A stretch of 55,718 nt of DNA from NCBI GenBank assembly GCA_036397635.1, contig DASWIP010000068.1, positions 1 to 55,718 of the forward strand, given 5' to 3'. Below the pieces are notes generated by a model. That model had not been told where the DNA came from. It searched no databases and worked only from the letters and a program-made list of their open reading frames with translations. This document shows, piece by piece, positions 8,540 to 16,909 of this stretch. The DNA comes from DASWIP01 sp036397635 (GTDB lineage: Bacteria; Actinomycetota; AC-67). Position numbers and translations under genes: made by a program. How positions within the stretch are numbered: position 1 is the first letter of the stretch; every line of letters starts with the position of its first letter.

Positions 8540-8632
8540 CGCCCGAGCACAGGCCCGGGCACGTGTTCCGGTCCGCGGAACGACCGTACGACCGGACCCG
8601 CCGCAGCGTGAGAGAAGGGTAGGGATCGGCCA

Positions 8633-9052
8633 GTGATGGGAAGAACATCGATGATGCGCATGAGGATCGCAGGGGTGCTGATAGCCGCGCTGGCGATGCT
8701 GGGCTCAACCGCCGCCGCCGCCGGCACGCCTGTGATCGTGAGCGGCCCGGGAAGCTACCTGGTCAATTACACGCAGCCGGTGATCGTGGCCAGCGTGGGT
8801 GACATCGTCACCTACGTCAACCTCGACGTCCAACGGCACGACGTGGTCGCCGATGGCGTGTACCGGCCAACCGATTCGGCCGAGTGGTGCGTGTTGTTCG
8901 GCGCGGACGAGTGCCCGTTGTTCTGGACGCCGTTGATCGGTCTTGGCCAGCAGACGGAAGTCCGAGGCCTCGAGGATGTGGAGTCGGGGACGACCTACGA
9001 CTTCCTGTGCACGATCCATCAGAACATGTGGGGCCTGTTGGTCGTCGTGTAG
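8633..9052 (+). CDS. Secreted cupredoxin (plastocyanin-like)
   Basis: A 139-residue protein with a signal peptide ending near AAAAG. The mature part is one blue-copper domain. Probable type 1 copper ligands are His69 (QRHDVV), Cys126, His129 and Met132 in FLCTIHQNMWG. It would carry single electrons outside the membrane. It lies 93 bases after the PQQ-like gene and may be co-transcribed with it. GTG 8633, ATG 8636 and ATG 8651 are all possible starts; GGGAAG seven bases before 8651 favours the last, which would shorten the signal peptide by six residues. It is similar to the cupredoxin at 15108 (shared NLDVQ and GxGQ). Confidence 0.8.
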   Translation: MMGRTSMMRMRIAGVLIAALAMLGSTAAAAGTPVIVSGPGSYLVNYTQPVIVASVGDIVTYVNLDVQRHDVVADGVYRPTDSAEWCVLFGADECPLFWTPLIGLGQQTEVRGLEDVESGTTYDFLCTIHQNMWGLLVVV

Positions 9053-9407
9053 CTGCGGCGGCGCGTCAGCTCTGCACGATCAGCGACCTACGCATCCACG
9101 GATGGGTCAGGATCGCGTGTTACATCTCTGATCCAGATGCTCAGCATTTGAACATCGTGCTCAGAACCTGATCATCGCGGAATGGATCGGCCCTCCCGCC
9201 GCTTCAGCGCCGCGCGGGTGATGTGAAGGACCGGAGGCGCCGAAGCCGCACCCGTGCGTAGCGCGCGCGAAGTGATCCGGGTTGGCATCCGCACGCGGTG
9301 ACAGACCCCTACCACCTCGATGCGTCGAAGAAGCTGCCGCCTGGATGCGTCGAAAAACCGATGGGGCCGCCCGAAGGGCGGCCCCCCAGCGTTCGAACCG
9401 ATGTGGC
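9053..9407. other. Intergenic region between convergent genes
   Basis: 355 bp without a supported gene. It contains the intrinsic terminator of the minus-strand gene (9353-9385) and two copies of GATGCGTCGAA (9319-9329, 9344-9354). Nothing else was recognised. Confidence 0.65.
9353..9385 (-). terminator. Intrinsic terminator of the PHM-cupredoxin gene
   Basis: In the minus-strand direction a perfect 10-bp stem (GGGGCCGCCC with GGGCGGCCCC, loop TTC, 9385-9363) is followed by ATCGG and TTTTT. It lies 22 bases past the TAA at 9408. This is the clearest Rho-independent terminator in the window. Confidence 0.9.
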
Positions 9408-11264
9408 TTAAGCGATCTCGAAAGAGCCGCGCATCCACGGGTGGATACGGCAGAAGTACGTGTGCACGCCTGCGTCCAGCCCGGACACGTCCAGCTCGTA
9501 GATCGGCATCCAGTCGCCCGAGAACCCACCGTCGATCGGGTCGACGTTCCCCATCTTGTCGCTGTCGAAGATCCCGTCGGGCAGCGGGTAGTTGGCGACG
9601 TAGGCCCCGTTGCACGGCGCCGGGCAGCTGGTGAACGTGTGCCGCACGTTGATGGCGGCGTCATCGTTGATCAGCGTCAGGACGTCGCCGGTCACGACCG
9701 GCGGCGCGCCCAGCTCACCGGGGATCGCCAGATCACCCGGCAGGTACGTGAACCCGCTCACCTGGATCGTGTCGGTCGCGATGCCCTCGGCCGTGCTCCA
9801 CGGCGGGGCACCGAACGTGCACTCGTTCGCCCACGACGACTTCCACTCGAACCAGGACGCGTGCACCGGATCGATGCCGCACAGGCCGTCGGGGTCTCCG
9901 ACCCAGGCGTGGTTGATCATGCCCTCGGTGATCCCGAAGTTGTACCGCTGGGAGATCGCGTCGATCTCCTGCTGCTCGAGCGTGACCGGGCCGCGCACGT
10001 TCTCGAGGATGCCCGGCTCGGACTGCTCGGCGAACGTGTCGTTGCCGAGCATCGTCGGTGCGAAGTCATCTGCCGAGCATTCGCCGTCCCAGGCCCGTTC
10101 GAACCGGTCGACGTACATCCCCGTGTAGGTCATCGCCTCGAACGCGGCGTGCGGTAGACCGTCGGGCGACACGAAGCGCCCGGGGTCGTCCGCCAGCATC
10201 GCGTCCCAGCGATCGGCGTAGCGAGTCTCGAGAGCCGACGGCGGCGCGCTCGGCACCACATCGACGTTCGGGTAGATCGCGTACGGCGCGTACTGGGCCA
10301 GGTGGTCGCCCTGGTGGATCGGCGCGCGCCATCCGAACTTCGTGGTGCCCATCTGGTAATCCTCAGAGTTCACCATCGCGCCGGGGATGCGGTCGAACTT
10401 GCGCGAGGTCAGGACCGTCGTGCCGGGGAACCCGTCCCCATCAAGGTCGGCGCTGCACTGCCCACCCGGACCGAGGTTCGCAACCACCGCGTACTTGCCC
10501 GACGGGTGCAGGTGCGAGCCCATCGCCACGATCGTGCCGCTCGAGGTCGATGCGTAGGTCGCGGACAGCTCGGGGTATGCGGCGGTCGCGTCACGCGTCT
10601 GACCCCACAGCGTCCCTTCGATCGGGCGCAGGTCGCGGCCGGCGAACTCCGGCGATGCTTCGATCTCAGCCTCGCTGCCGTGGATGAACCGCACGTCCAG
10701 CACGACGTACGCGTTCAACGGGGCCGAGGTCTTGTTGTGGATCATGTAGATAAGGACCTGCGGTACTGCGGCCTCGACGGGCATCCCGTAGACGTTGCCG
10801 TTCTCACCCTCGAGGGCGGAGCGATGCTCGAACAGACCCTGGGACTTCTCCTCGCCGGTGCCGAACACCCAGGACAGGCTCGCGGGACCGACGGAGGTGT
10901 AGGGCTCGTGCGCGCCCTCGGTGTCGACGCGGAACCAGTGCGCGTGATGGATGTGCGCTTCCTGCTCGGTTGGGATCCGGCCGTTCGACGCGTCGACCAG
11001 CTCGGGCGCGACCGCGGTGATGAACCCTTCGATCGGGGGCAGATCGACCGTGATGCGGTTCGAGTCCTGCCCCGGCGGGATCGTGTATGGACCGAACAGG
11101 AGCGACAGCTTGGCCTCGGTGCCCGCGGCAGCCGGGACGTAGCGGGTCGCGTGTCCGGTGACAAGCTCGACCGGGTCGCGCTGTGCCGGCGGGTTGGCCG
11201 AGCCGGTCACGCTGCTCGCCAGGATGGCGCCCAGCGCAAGCGCTAGAAAGACTCTGTTCCTCAT
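9408..11264 (-). CDS. PHM-like copper monooxygenase fused to a cupredoxin
   Basis: A 618-residue exported protein (signal peptide ending near TGSA). The N-terminal half has a histidine pattern like peptidylglycine/dopamine hydroxylases: HIHHAHW (104-110; His106-His107), His176 in YMIHNKT, HLH (251-253) and a possible Met ligand at 297 or 305. The spacing is close to the CuH and CuM ligands of PHM (107/108/172, 242/244). The last 100 residues form a cupredoxin with RHTF and YFCRIHPWM supplying His, Cys, His and Met. The fusion implies electron delivery to a dicopper monooxygenase in one chain. The PHM reading is inference from ligand pattern; the cupredoxin is firm. ATG 11264 follows GGGGGGA. 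Confidence 0.7.
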   Translation of the reverse strand: MRNRVFLALALGAILASSVTGSANPPAQRDPVELVTGHATRYVPAAAGTEAKLSLLFGPYTIPPGQDSNRITVDLPPIEGFITAVAPELVDASNGRIPTEQEAHIHHAHWFRVDTEGAHEPYTSVGPASLSWVFGTGEEKSQGLFEHRSALEGENGNVYGMPVEAAVPQVLIYMIHNKTSAPLNAYVVLDVRFIHGSEAEIEASPEFAGRDLRPIEGTLWGQTRDATAAYPELSATYASTSSGTIVAMGSHLHPSGKYAVVANLGPGGQCSADLDGDGFPGTTVLTSRKFDRIPGAMVNSEDYQMGTTKFGWRAPIHQGDHLAQYAPYAIYPNVDVVPSAPPSALETRYADRWDAMLADDPGRFVSPDGLPHAAFEAMTYTGMYVDRFERAWDGECSADDFAPTMLGNDTFAEQSEPGILENVRGPVTLEQQEIDAISQRYNFGITEGMINHAWVGDPDGLCGIDPVHASWFEWKSSWANECTFGAPPWSTAEGIATDTIQVSGFTYLPGDLAIPGELGAPPVVTGDVLTLINDDAAINVRHTFTSCPAPCNGAYVANYPLPDGIFDSDKMGNVDPIDGGFSGDWMPIYELDVSGLDAGVHTYFCRIHPWMRGSFEIA

Positions 11265-11340
11265 GATTCCCCCCAAGGGTCCGGGATGCGGAAGATGCGA
11301 CGATACGTCATGATAATCGTGACCGGTCGGTCGGGAAAGG

Positions 11341-11751
11341 TCAAGACGGCTGGGCTCCTTCTCCCGAGCCGCAGAAGTACTCGCCGTTGCCCTGTCCTTG
11401 GACCCAGCATTGGAACCGCGGCACGTAGCCGTGGGTCTGCGGCGGCAGCGGGCCCCCCAGGTACTCCTGCAGCGGGTCCTCGGCGCGGATGTCGTTCTCG
11501 CAGGATCCGGGGTCCGCGCACTCGAGCAGCACGACCTCGGGGGAGCCCGCCAGGGTCACCCAGACCCGGATCGACCCGGAGGTCGTCCAGCCGTACACCG
11601 CCAGCGGCGAGCCGTCGAAGCGGAACGAACAGTTGCGGCTCCCGCTCCAGGAGCCCCCGCACCCGGGGCCGTCGAAGGCTCCCGCCGGCTGCGGCAGGAA
11701 CGCTGCCAGGGACAGGGCGGCGGCGAGCAGGGCGCGGCGGGGCGAGCGCAT
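11341..11751 (-). CDS. Small secreted cysteine-rich protein
   Basis: A 136-residue protein with a clear signal peptide (ALLAAALSLAAFLPQPAGA). The mature part has seven cysteines (GPGCGG, RNCSF, LLECADPGSCEND, QCWVQ, YFCGS), which suggests disulphides outside the membrane. No family was recognised. It lies downstream of the TetR gene on the same strand and upstream of the PHM-like gene. The ATG at 11751 is the first plausible start; the ribosome site is weak. Confidence 0.6.
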   Translation of the reverse strand: MRSPRRALLAAALSLAAFLPQPAGAFDGPGCGGSWSGSRNCSFRFDGSPLAVYGWTTSGSIRVWVTLAGSPEVVLLECADPGSCENDIRAEDPLQEYLGGPLPPQTHGYVPRFQCWVQGQGNGEYFCGSGEGAQPS

Positions 11752-11815
11752 GAAGCGATTCTTCGACGGCCGGCGCTTCCATCCCTTTCGAGTGGGAGGA
11801 AGCGGCAGATGCGAC

Positions 11816-12460
11816 CTACACGTCGGCGGGCTTGGCCCAGGCGTCGCCGGGGATGATCCGGCTGAAGCCGTCCATCATCCAGCGCACAAGGGCCTCGACG
11901 AGCTGCTCGCGGCGCAGTGTGTCGTCTTCGTGGAGCCAGCGCGCCATCTCCTCGATGACCGAGACGATCGCGCGGTTGTACAGGTCCGCCAGGTTCGTGA
12001 TCGGCACGCCGCCGGCTTCCATGATCTGCCTGGTCCGCTCGCCCATCTTGGCGACCATCCGGTCCTTGGCGCGCCGCGAGCGCTTGACGATCTCGGGGTC
12101 CGACGAACCCGCCTCGCTGAACAGGATCTGGAACGCGAGGCGGTTCTCCGCCGCGTAGGCCAGGAAGGCGGTGATGCCCTGACGCAGCGCATCCTCGAGC
12201 GGGAGCTTGTTGGTCTTGTCCAGGACGGCCAGCACGTGCCGGGTGATGGTCTCCTCGCCCCGGTCGAGCAGCGAGAAGAAAATCTCCTGCTTGCCGCCGG
12301 GGAAGCAGTCGTACAGCACCGCCTTCGAGACGCCGGCGCGCGTGGCGATCGCGCTCATCGATGCGTCGGCGAACCCGCCCTCGGCGAAGATCTGCTCGGC
12401 GGCGTCGAGCACAAGCGGTCGGCGGCGCTCAGGCCCAAGGTATTCGGCACGTTTAGCCAT
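11816..12460 (-). CDS. TetR family transcriptional regulator
   Basis: A 214-residue protein. The N-terminal helix-turn-helix is typical: VLDAAEQIFAEGGFADASMS, then IATRAGVSKAVLYDCFPGGK. The C-terminal ligand-binding domain (about 60-214) is all-helical and diverse. ATG 12460 sits 6 bases after a TACGAT -10 box, so the mRNA is probably leaderless. A palindrome CCTCATGAGG lies just upstream of that box and could be its operator. The gene is divergent from the amidohydrolase gene, a usual arrangement for control of the neighbour. Ligand unknown. Confidence 0.9.
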   Translation of the reverse strand: MAKRAEYLGPERRRPLVLDAAEQIFAEGGFADASMSAIATRAGVSKAVLYDCFPGGKQEIFFSLLDRGEETITRHVLAVLDKTNKLPLEDALRQGITAFLAYAAENRLAFQILFSEAGSSDPEIVKRSRRAKDRMVAKMGERTRQIMEAGGVPITNLADLYNRAIVSVIEEMARWLHEDDTLRREQLVEALVRWMMDGFSRIIPGDAWAKPADV

Positions 12461-12466
12461 GTCCCA

Positions 12467-12484
12467 ATCGTAGCCCTCATGAGG
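12467..12484 (-). promoter_or_regulatory. TetR -10 box and adjoining palindrome
   Basis: On the minus strand TACGAT (12472-12467) is six bases from the ATG at 12460. The perfect palindrome CCTCATGAGG (12475-12484) is two bases further upstream, a plausible TetR operator shared with the divergent gene. Confidence 0.5.
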
Positions 12485-12611
12485 CTGTGGATCTCACAGC
12501 GCCTAACCGACTGCGGCTCCCCGGAAGGAATCTACCGGCCGGCGCCGAAAGATGCTACCGCGTGGTCGGAAAACGCCGGTTCGACCCGTGCCAGGACGCG
12601 AAGGGGGACCC

Positions 12612-14489
12612 ATGAAGTGGAAGCGCTGGTGGCCGGATCTGCCCGAGGACATGCCGCTGGATGTGTTGCCGGCCTCGAACGGGGAATTCGTCCCCCCGCC
12701 GGCCACGCGCGAGCAGCGCGCCGTGATGGCCCTGCAGAACGAAGGCATCGAGTACTGGCGCCAGAAGTTCAACATGAGCCGGCGCGATTTCGTCCGGACG
12801 GCGGCCGCCATGGCCATCGGCTTCTGGGCGCTCGAGACGGTTCAGGGAACGCGCCGGGCAGGGGCAGACGGGACCGCGACCACCAACGCCTGTGACCTGG
12901 AGTTCGACGGGCTGCTCGAGACCGACGACTTCTGGCTGGGCAACAAGCCGGGCGAGTTCGTCTTCGACGTTCAATCCCACCACGTCGAGTCCGACGGTAT
13001 GTGGCGGGTCACCAACCCTGGGTTCGAAGCGTTCTTCGCAGGCGTATGGACCCAGGCCGGCCCGCTCGGCGGCACACCGAGCAGGCGCGAGGACGGCTCG
13101 ATCCGCGGGTTCGGCGCCGGTGAGATCGACCCGATCGAGAACCTCTCGCGCTACCACTACCTCAAGGAGCTGTTCCTGGACTCGGCGACCACGATGACCG
13201 TGCTGTCGGCGGTGCCGGCCGCGCCGGACATCACGCAGCCGCTGCCGATCGACCGAGCCGTGCTGACCGCCAAGATGGTCAACGAGCTCTCCGGCTCGCA
13301 GCGCACGGTCTTGCATGCGTTCGTGATGCCCAACCGCGGCTCCGCTGGATCGACCGCGTCGGCGCTGAACAGCGAACCGATCTACATGCAGCGCGAGTTC
13401 GAAATCATGGAGCAGCGCGCGGCCGCCTTCCAGGGCTTGATCCGCGGCTGGAAGACCTACCCGGCCTGGGGCGACGTGCCCTACTCGACCGGCTGGTTCT
13501 TCGACGACGAGCTGGTGGGACAGCGCTTCATCGACCACGTCGCCTACTGCGCGCTGGAGTACGGCGTCCCGCCGAACATCGCAACGCACAAGGGCTTCGC
13601 GTTGCCGGCGTTCGACCAGCGAGCAGCGTCGCCCCGGGATATCGGGCCGGCCGCGCGCCGCAACCCGGGCGTCAACTTCATCGTCTACCACTCGGGCTTC
13701 GACGGCGAGTCGATGACCGCGTACCCGGGCGACGCGAACGTGAACTCGGCCGACCGGCGCGTGGACTCGCTGATCAAGAGCCTTCGCGAGAACAGCTGGG
13801 ACGCGACCGCGTTCGGCGCGCGCCCGTTCGACGCTGAGAACCCGACCTGGGCGAACGTGCCCAACGTTTACGCCGAGATCGGCTCGACCTGGCGATCGGT
13901 GATGGGCCAGCTCGGCAACTCGAACTGGGACGGGAACGGCTCCAACGCCGCCGCGCACCTGCTCGGCAAGCTGATCAGCTACGTCGGGCCGAAGCGGATC
14001 TGCTGGGGCACCGACTCGTTGTGGTTCGGCTCGCCGCAGTCCGAGATCGTGGGCTTGCGTCGCGTCCGATACGACCAGACGCCGGAGATCTGGGATGCCT
14101 ACAACCTGCCCTACGCGATCGACGGCGACGCGGCTGCGCCCCAGGAGAACACCGCCAGCGGGAGCACCTACACGCTCGCCAAGAAGGTCGCGCTCGGTAT
14201 CGAGGACTGGCCGACCGACGGCGTCGCGCATCCCGAGCGCTCGATCCGGAACTGGATCTTCGGGTACGCGGCCGCGACCGTCTACCGCGTCGACGAGTTG
14301 CCGGCCCCGCGCCCCGCGCCGGCCGGGCAGGTCATGGAATGCGACGACGTGCAGAAGATCCGCGACGGGTACGTGCTCAACCAGATGACACCGAAGGAGC
14401 AGGTGCCGCTGGCGTCCAACCAGGTGATAGGTCCGCGTACGCCGGCCGAGTTGTTCAAGCAGCGATCGGAGGGTCCATGGGCACCGTGA
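12612..14489 (+). CDS. Amidohydrolase family protein with Tat motif
   Basis: A 625-residue metal-dependent hydrolase of the amidohydrolase-2 (TIM barrel) type. The first strand is FVFDVQSHHVESDG; the C-terminal active-site strand is probably RICWGTDSLWFG. The first metal motif reads QSHH instead of HxH. A twin-arginine signal SRRDFVRTAAAMAIGF lies at 56-71 after a 55-residue leader, a layout found in other members of this group, so export by Tat is likely. An ATG at residue 55 (12774) is an alternative start. GGGGG precedes ATG 12612. It overlaps the next gene by 13 bases. Substrate unknown. Confidence 0.75.
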   Translation: MKWKRWWPDLPEDMPLDVLPASNGEFVPPPATREQRAVMALQNEGIEYWRQKFNMSRRDFVRTAAAMAIGFWALETVQGTRRAGADGTATTNACDLEFDGLLETDDFWLGNKPGEFVFDVQSHHVESDGMWRVTNPGFEAFFAGVWTQAGPLGGTPSRREDGSIRGFGAGEIDPIENLSRYHYLKELFLDSATTMTVLSAVPAAPDITQPLPIDRAVLTAKMVNELSGSQRTVLHAFVMPNRGSAGSTASALNSEPIYMQREFEIMEQRAAAFQGLIRGWKTYPAWGDVPYSTGWFFDDELVGQRFIDHVAYCALEYGVPPNIATHKGFALPAFDQRAASPRDIGPAARRNPGVNFIVYHSGFDGESMTAYPGDANVNSADRRVDSLIKSLRENSWDATAFGARPFDAENPTWANVPNVYAEIGSTWRSVMGQLGNSNWDGNGSNAAAHLLGKLISYVGPKRICWGTDSLWFGSPQSEIVGLRRVRYDQTPEIWDAYNLPYAIDGDAAAPQENTASGSTYTLAKKVALGIEDWPTDGVAHPERSIRNWIFGYAAATVYRVDELPAPRPAPAGQVMECDDVQKIRDGYVLNQMTPKEQVPLASNQVIGPRTPAELFKQRSEGPWAP

Positions 14490-15055
14490 TCAGGCGTCTG
14501 TTCGTCACCGTCGGGCTGGCCGCGCTGCTCGTTCCGGGCGCGGCGCAAGCGGACGCGACCTGGTACGCGGCGGGTGAGGCCTACCACCTCGGGCCGGCCG
14601 GGGGTTCGGAGAATGCGTCGCAGGTCGAGCGCGATCCGGCGACCGGGGAGATCCGGGTTCTGCAGTTCCAGTTCACCGCCGTCAGCGGCAACCTGGGCTG
14701 CAACGGCCAAGGTCCGTTCGCGTACTTCGACGTCGTGCACGACGCGACCGAGACGCCGGTCTCGTCGGTAACCGTCGAGTTCGCGAGCGCGGTCGTGAGC
14801 CCCTATACGTTCATGAAGCTGTCGCTGATCGAGGGTGACGCGCCGGCGAATCCTGGCGTCGACCTGCCGTTCGTGGCGACGAAGAACGCGCGCGGGATCA
14901 ATGACATCCTGCCGGGCGACGGGACGCTGACGCTCGAGCTGGACGATCCGGCCTCGGGTGTGCTGACCGCGCGCTTCGGCTTCGAGGTCACGTCGAACTG
15001 TCCGGCAGTGGACGGCGGGCAGGCCACGTTCGCGCGCGTGGGCTTCGACGCCTGA
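14477..15055 (+). CDS. Secreted protein of unknown function
   Basis: A 192-residue protein with a signal peptide (LFVTVGLAALLVPGAAQA). The mature part is predicted beta-rich, with two cysteines (LGCNG and SNCPA). No family was recognised. It overlaps the amidohydrolase gene end by 13 bases and has GGAGGG five bases from its ATG, so it is translationally coupled and probably functions in the same process. A strong bidirectional hairpin follows. Confidence 0.7.
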   Translation: MGTVIRRLFVTVGLAALLVPGAAQADATWYAAGEAYHLGPAGGSENASQVERDPATGEIRVLQFQFTAVSGNLGCNGQGPFAYFDVVHDATETPVSSVTVEFASAVVSPYTFMKLSLIEGDAPANPGVDLPFVATKNARGINDILPGDGTLTLELDDPASGVLTARFGFEVTSNCPAVDGGQATFARVGFDA

Positions 15056-15075
15056 CGCGGTGTTCGGTGATCGTG

Positions 15076-15102
15076 CGTGGAGGCGCCCGTGGCGCCTCCA
15101 CG
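15076..15102. terminator. Bidirectional terminator hairpin
   Basis: CGTGGAGGCGCC (15076-15087) and GGCGCCTCCACG (15091-15102) form a perfect 12-bp stem with a three-base loop, between the convergent genes ending at 15055 and 15108. GCGTTTC follows on the plus strand. Confidence 0.8.
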
Positions 15103-15107
15103 GCGTT

Positions 15108-15572
15108 TCAGGCCGTGACGATGAGCACGCCGGCCATGACGTCGCTGTGGGTCTGGCAGTGGAACGGATAGCTGCCGGGCGTGAGGGTCTCGACGCCGTC
15201 GACCGTGTCGTTCTGCCCGAAGCCGATCAGATCCGAGGCGAAGAGCGGCTCGTCGTGGTCGTCGGAATCGTCGGAGACGACCGCGTGCCAGCCCCAACTG
15301 GAGGCGATGATCGCCTGGACGTCCAGGTTCGTGTGGACCAGCGTGCCGCCTTGCGTGACTTCCAGCGTCAATCCGTACGCGGGGCCGCCGGGTGCGAAGC
15401 TACCGTTGGGTGTGACCACGACCGCGATGGGCGCGGCGGGCGCGGCGGGCGCGGCGGGCGCGGCGGGAGCGGCGGGCGCGGCGGGAGCGGCGGGAGCGGC
15501 GGGAGCGCGCACCGGCATCGCCGCGAGCAGCGCGAGCGCGGCGACGGGCAAGATCGTACGCCCCATCTTCAT
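15108..15572 (-). CDS. Secreted cupredoxin with an AAP-repeat linker
   Basis: A 154-residue protein. A signal peptide is followed by a run of Ala-Ala-Pro repeats (about 24-48), which would form an extended spacer from the membrane or wall, and then a cupredoxin domain. Probable copper ligands are His96 (GWHAVV), Cys139, His142 and Met146 in FHCQTHSDVM. It is paralogous to the cupredoxin at 8633. It should carry electrons outside the cell. ATG 15572 or ATG 15566 can serve as the start; neither has a strong ribosome site. The repeats are a candidate for length variation. Confidence 0.8.
   Translation of the reverse strand: MKMGRTILPVAALALLAAMPVRAPAAPAAPAAPAAPAAPAAPAAPAAPIAVVVTPNGSFAPGGPAYGLTLEVTQGGTLVHTNLDVQAIIASSWGWHAVVSDDSDDHDEPLFASDLIGFGQNDTVDGVETLTPGSYPFHCQTHSDVMAGVLIVTA
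15431..15506. repeat. 9-bp tandem repeat encoding (Ala-Ala-Pro)n
   Basis: About eight copies of GCGGCGGG(C/A) lie within the cupredoxin gene. They code for the AAP linker on the minus strand. Confidence 0.85.
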
Positions 15573-15682
15573 GGTGTCCGCACCGTATTCATCTCTTACG
15601 GCGCGAACTCCTTCTTGTGACGCAGGTTCGTCGCGAACGGCGCAAGCCGTCCCGCCGGGCGGCCGATGTCTGCCCAGGAAGT

Positions 15683-15716
15683 GTGTGCGTGTGCAGTTCC
15701 GACGGCACACGCACAC
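15683..15716. repeat. Second copy of the 12-bp GTGTGC hairpin
   Basis: GTGTGCGTGTGC (15683-15694) and GCACACGCACAC (15705-15716) surround a 10-base loop unrelated to that at 5839-5848. CCCGGCGGCGGGC follows at 15739-15751. The architecture is the same as at 5827-5894 with different intervening bases. Confidence 0.85.
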
Positions 15717-15799
15717 CTCCCCGAGCAGCACGTTTCCTCCCGGCGGCGGGCACGAACGGGAGATGCGGCGCGCGCGCCCCGAACGGCGGGAAGGGCGCG

Positions 15800-16771
15800 T
15801 CAGATCCAGTCGCGCCGCTTGAACAGCCAGTACAGGCCGGCCCCGATCACCACCATGGAGCCCACCACGACGTAGAAGCTCGAGCGCGCGCCCTCCTCGG
15901 GCACGAGGCCGAAGTTCATGCCGTAGACGCTGGCGATGAAGGTCGGGACGGCGATGATCGCGGCCCAGCCGGTCAGCCGCTTGATCACCTGGTTCAGCGA
16001 TTCGGCCTGGTGCGCGCGCTGAAGGTCGATCACGGCGTCGGCGAGGTCGTCGACGTTGCGGATCTGGTCGATGATCCGCAGCAGGTGGTCGTGCACGTCG
16101 CGGAAGAAGGCGGCGGTGCGCTCGGTGGTCATCCCGAGCCGTCCCGGCGATACCACCTGGGCCAGTACGCGCTCGCCGGGCAGGCTGTAGCGACGCAGCC
16201 GTGAGATGCGCTGTTTGACCGAGTAAAGCTCGCTCTGCAGCGTCGCCCGCGGCTGCGTGAGCGCAACATCCTCCAGCTCCTCGATCTGCTCCTCGAGGTC
16301 GCCGGCCTTGCGATCGTAGTCGTCGACGATCGTGTCGAGCAGCGCGTGCATGACGAACGACGGTCCCTGCTCGGGGGCCTTACGGGTCCGGCCGACCCGC
16401 GCGAGCGTCTCCTCGATGGTGCGCTTCGCGCCGTGGTGCAGGATGATCACCCACCGATGGCCGATGAAGCATGCGATCTGCGAGGCCTCGAATTGCTGGT
16501 CCACCTCGTCGAGCTGGTGCATGACCGCGAACATGTGCGTCTCGTAGGCCTCGTACTTCGGGCGTTGACGAGGATGGACGGCGTCCTCGACGGCCAGCGG
16601 ATGCAGGCCGAACTCCTCGGCGATGCGCGCGAGGTCTCCCGATGTCAGGTCGGCGGCGTCCGCGTACGCCCACACCAGCCCGTCGGGCCGCGCGATCACG
16701 TCGGAGATCTCCGCGACGTCGGTGATCGGGCTCCAGCCCGAGCCTTCGGCGTACCGCAGCGCGGTCAGCAC
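15800..16771 (-). CDS. corA: CorA family magnesium/cobalt transporter
   Basis: A 323-residue protein of normal CorA length. A large N-terminal cytoplasmic alpha/beta domain contains LHPLAVEDAVHPRQRPK. Two C-terminal membrane helices follow, the first ending in the selectivity motif YGMNF and the second just before the basic end WLFKRRDWI. It forms a pentameric channel for Mg2+ (or Co2+/Ni2+) in the cytoplasmic membrane. The GTG start at 16771 is 6 bases from a TATCCT box, so it is probably leaderless. It is divergent from the Tad cluster. Confidence 0.93.
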   Translation of the reverse strand: MLTALRYAEGSGWSPITDVAEISDVIARPDGLVWAYADAADLTSGDLARIAEEFGLHPLAVEDAVHPRQRPKYEAYETHMFAVMHQLDEVDQQFEASQIACFIGHRWVIILHHGAKRTIEETLARVGRTRKAPEQGPSFVMHALLDTIVDDYDRKAGDLEEQIEELEDVALTQPRATLQSELYSVKQRISRLRRYSLPGERVLAQVVSPGRLGMTTERTAAFFRDVHDHLLRIIDQIRNVDDLADAVIDLQRAHQAESLNQVIKRLTGWAAIIAVPTFIASVYGMNFGLVPEEGARSSFYVVVGSMVVIGAGLYWLFKRRDWI

Positions 16772-16777
16772 GTCACG

Positions 16778-16783
16778 AGGATA
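16778..16783 (-). promoter_or_regulatory. -10 box of a leaderless corA transcript
   Basis: TATCCT on the minus strand (16783-16778) lies 6 bases before the GTG start at 16771. Confidence 0.45.
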
Positions 16784-16909
16784 CCCGGCGAAGCCGGGCG
16801 AGCCACGTAGTCACGACCTTCGTCGCGATCGAGTCTCAGATGGTTGAACCCGCGCGCGCGCCGTCGTAGCCTCACACCCTTCCCACCGCCTTCCCGACGG
16901 AGGATGCCG

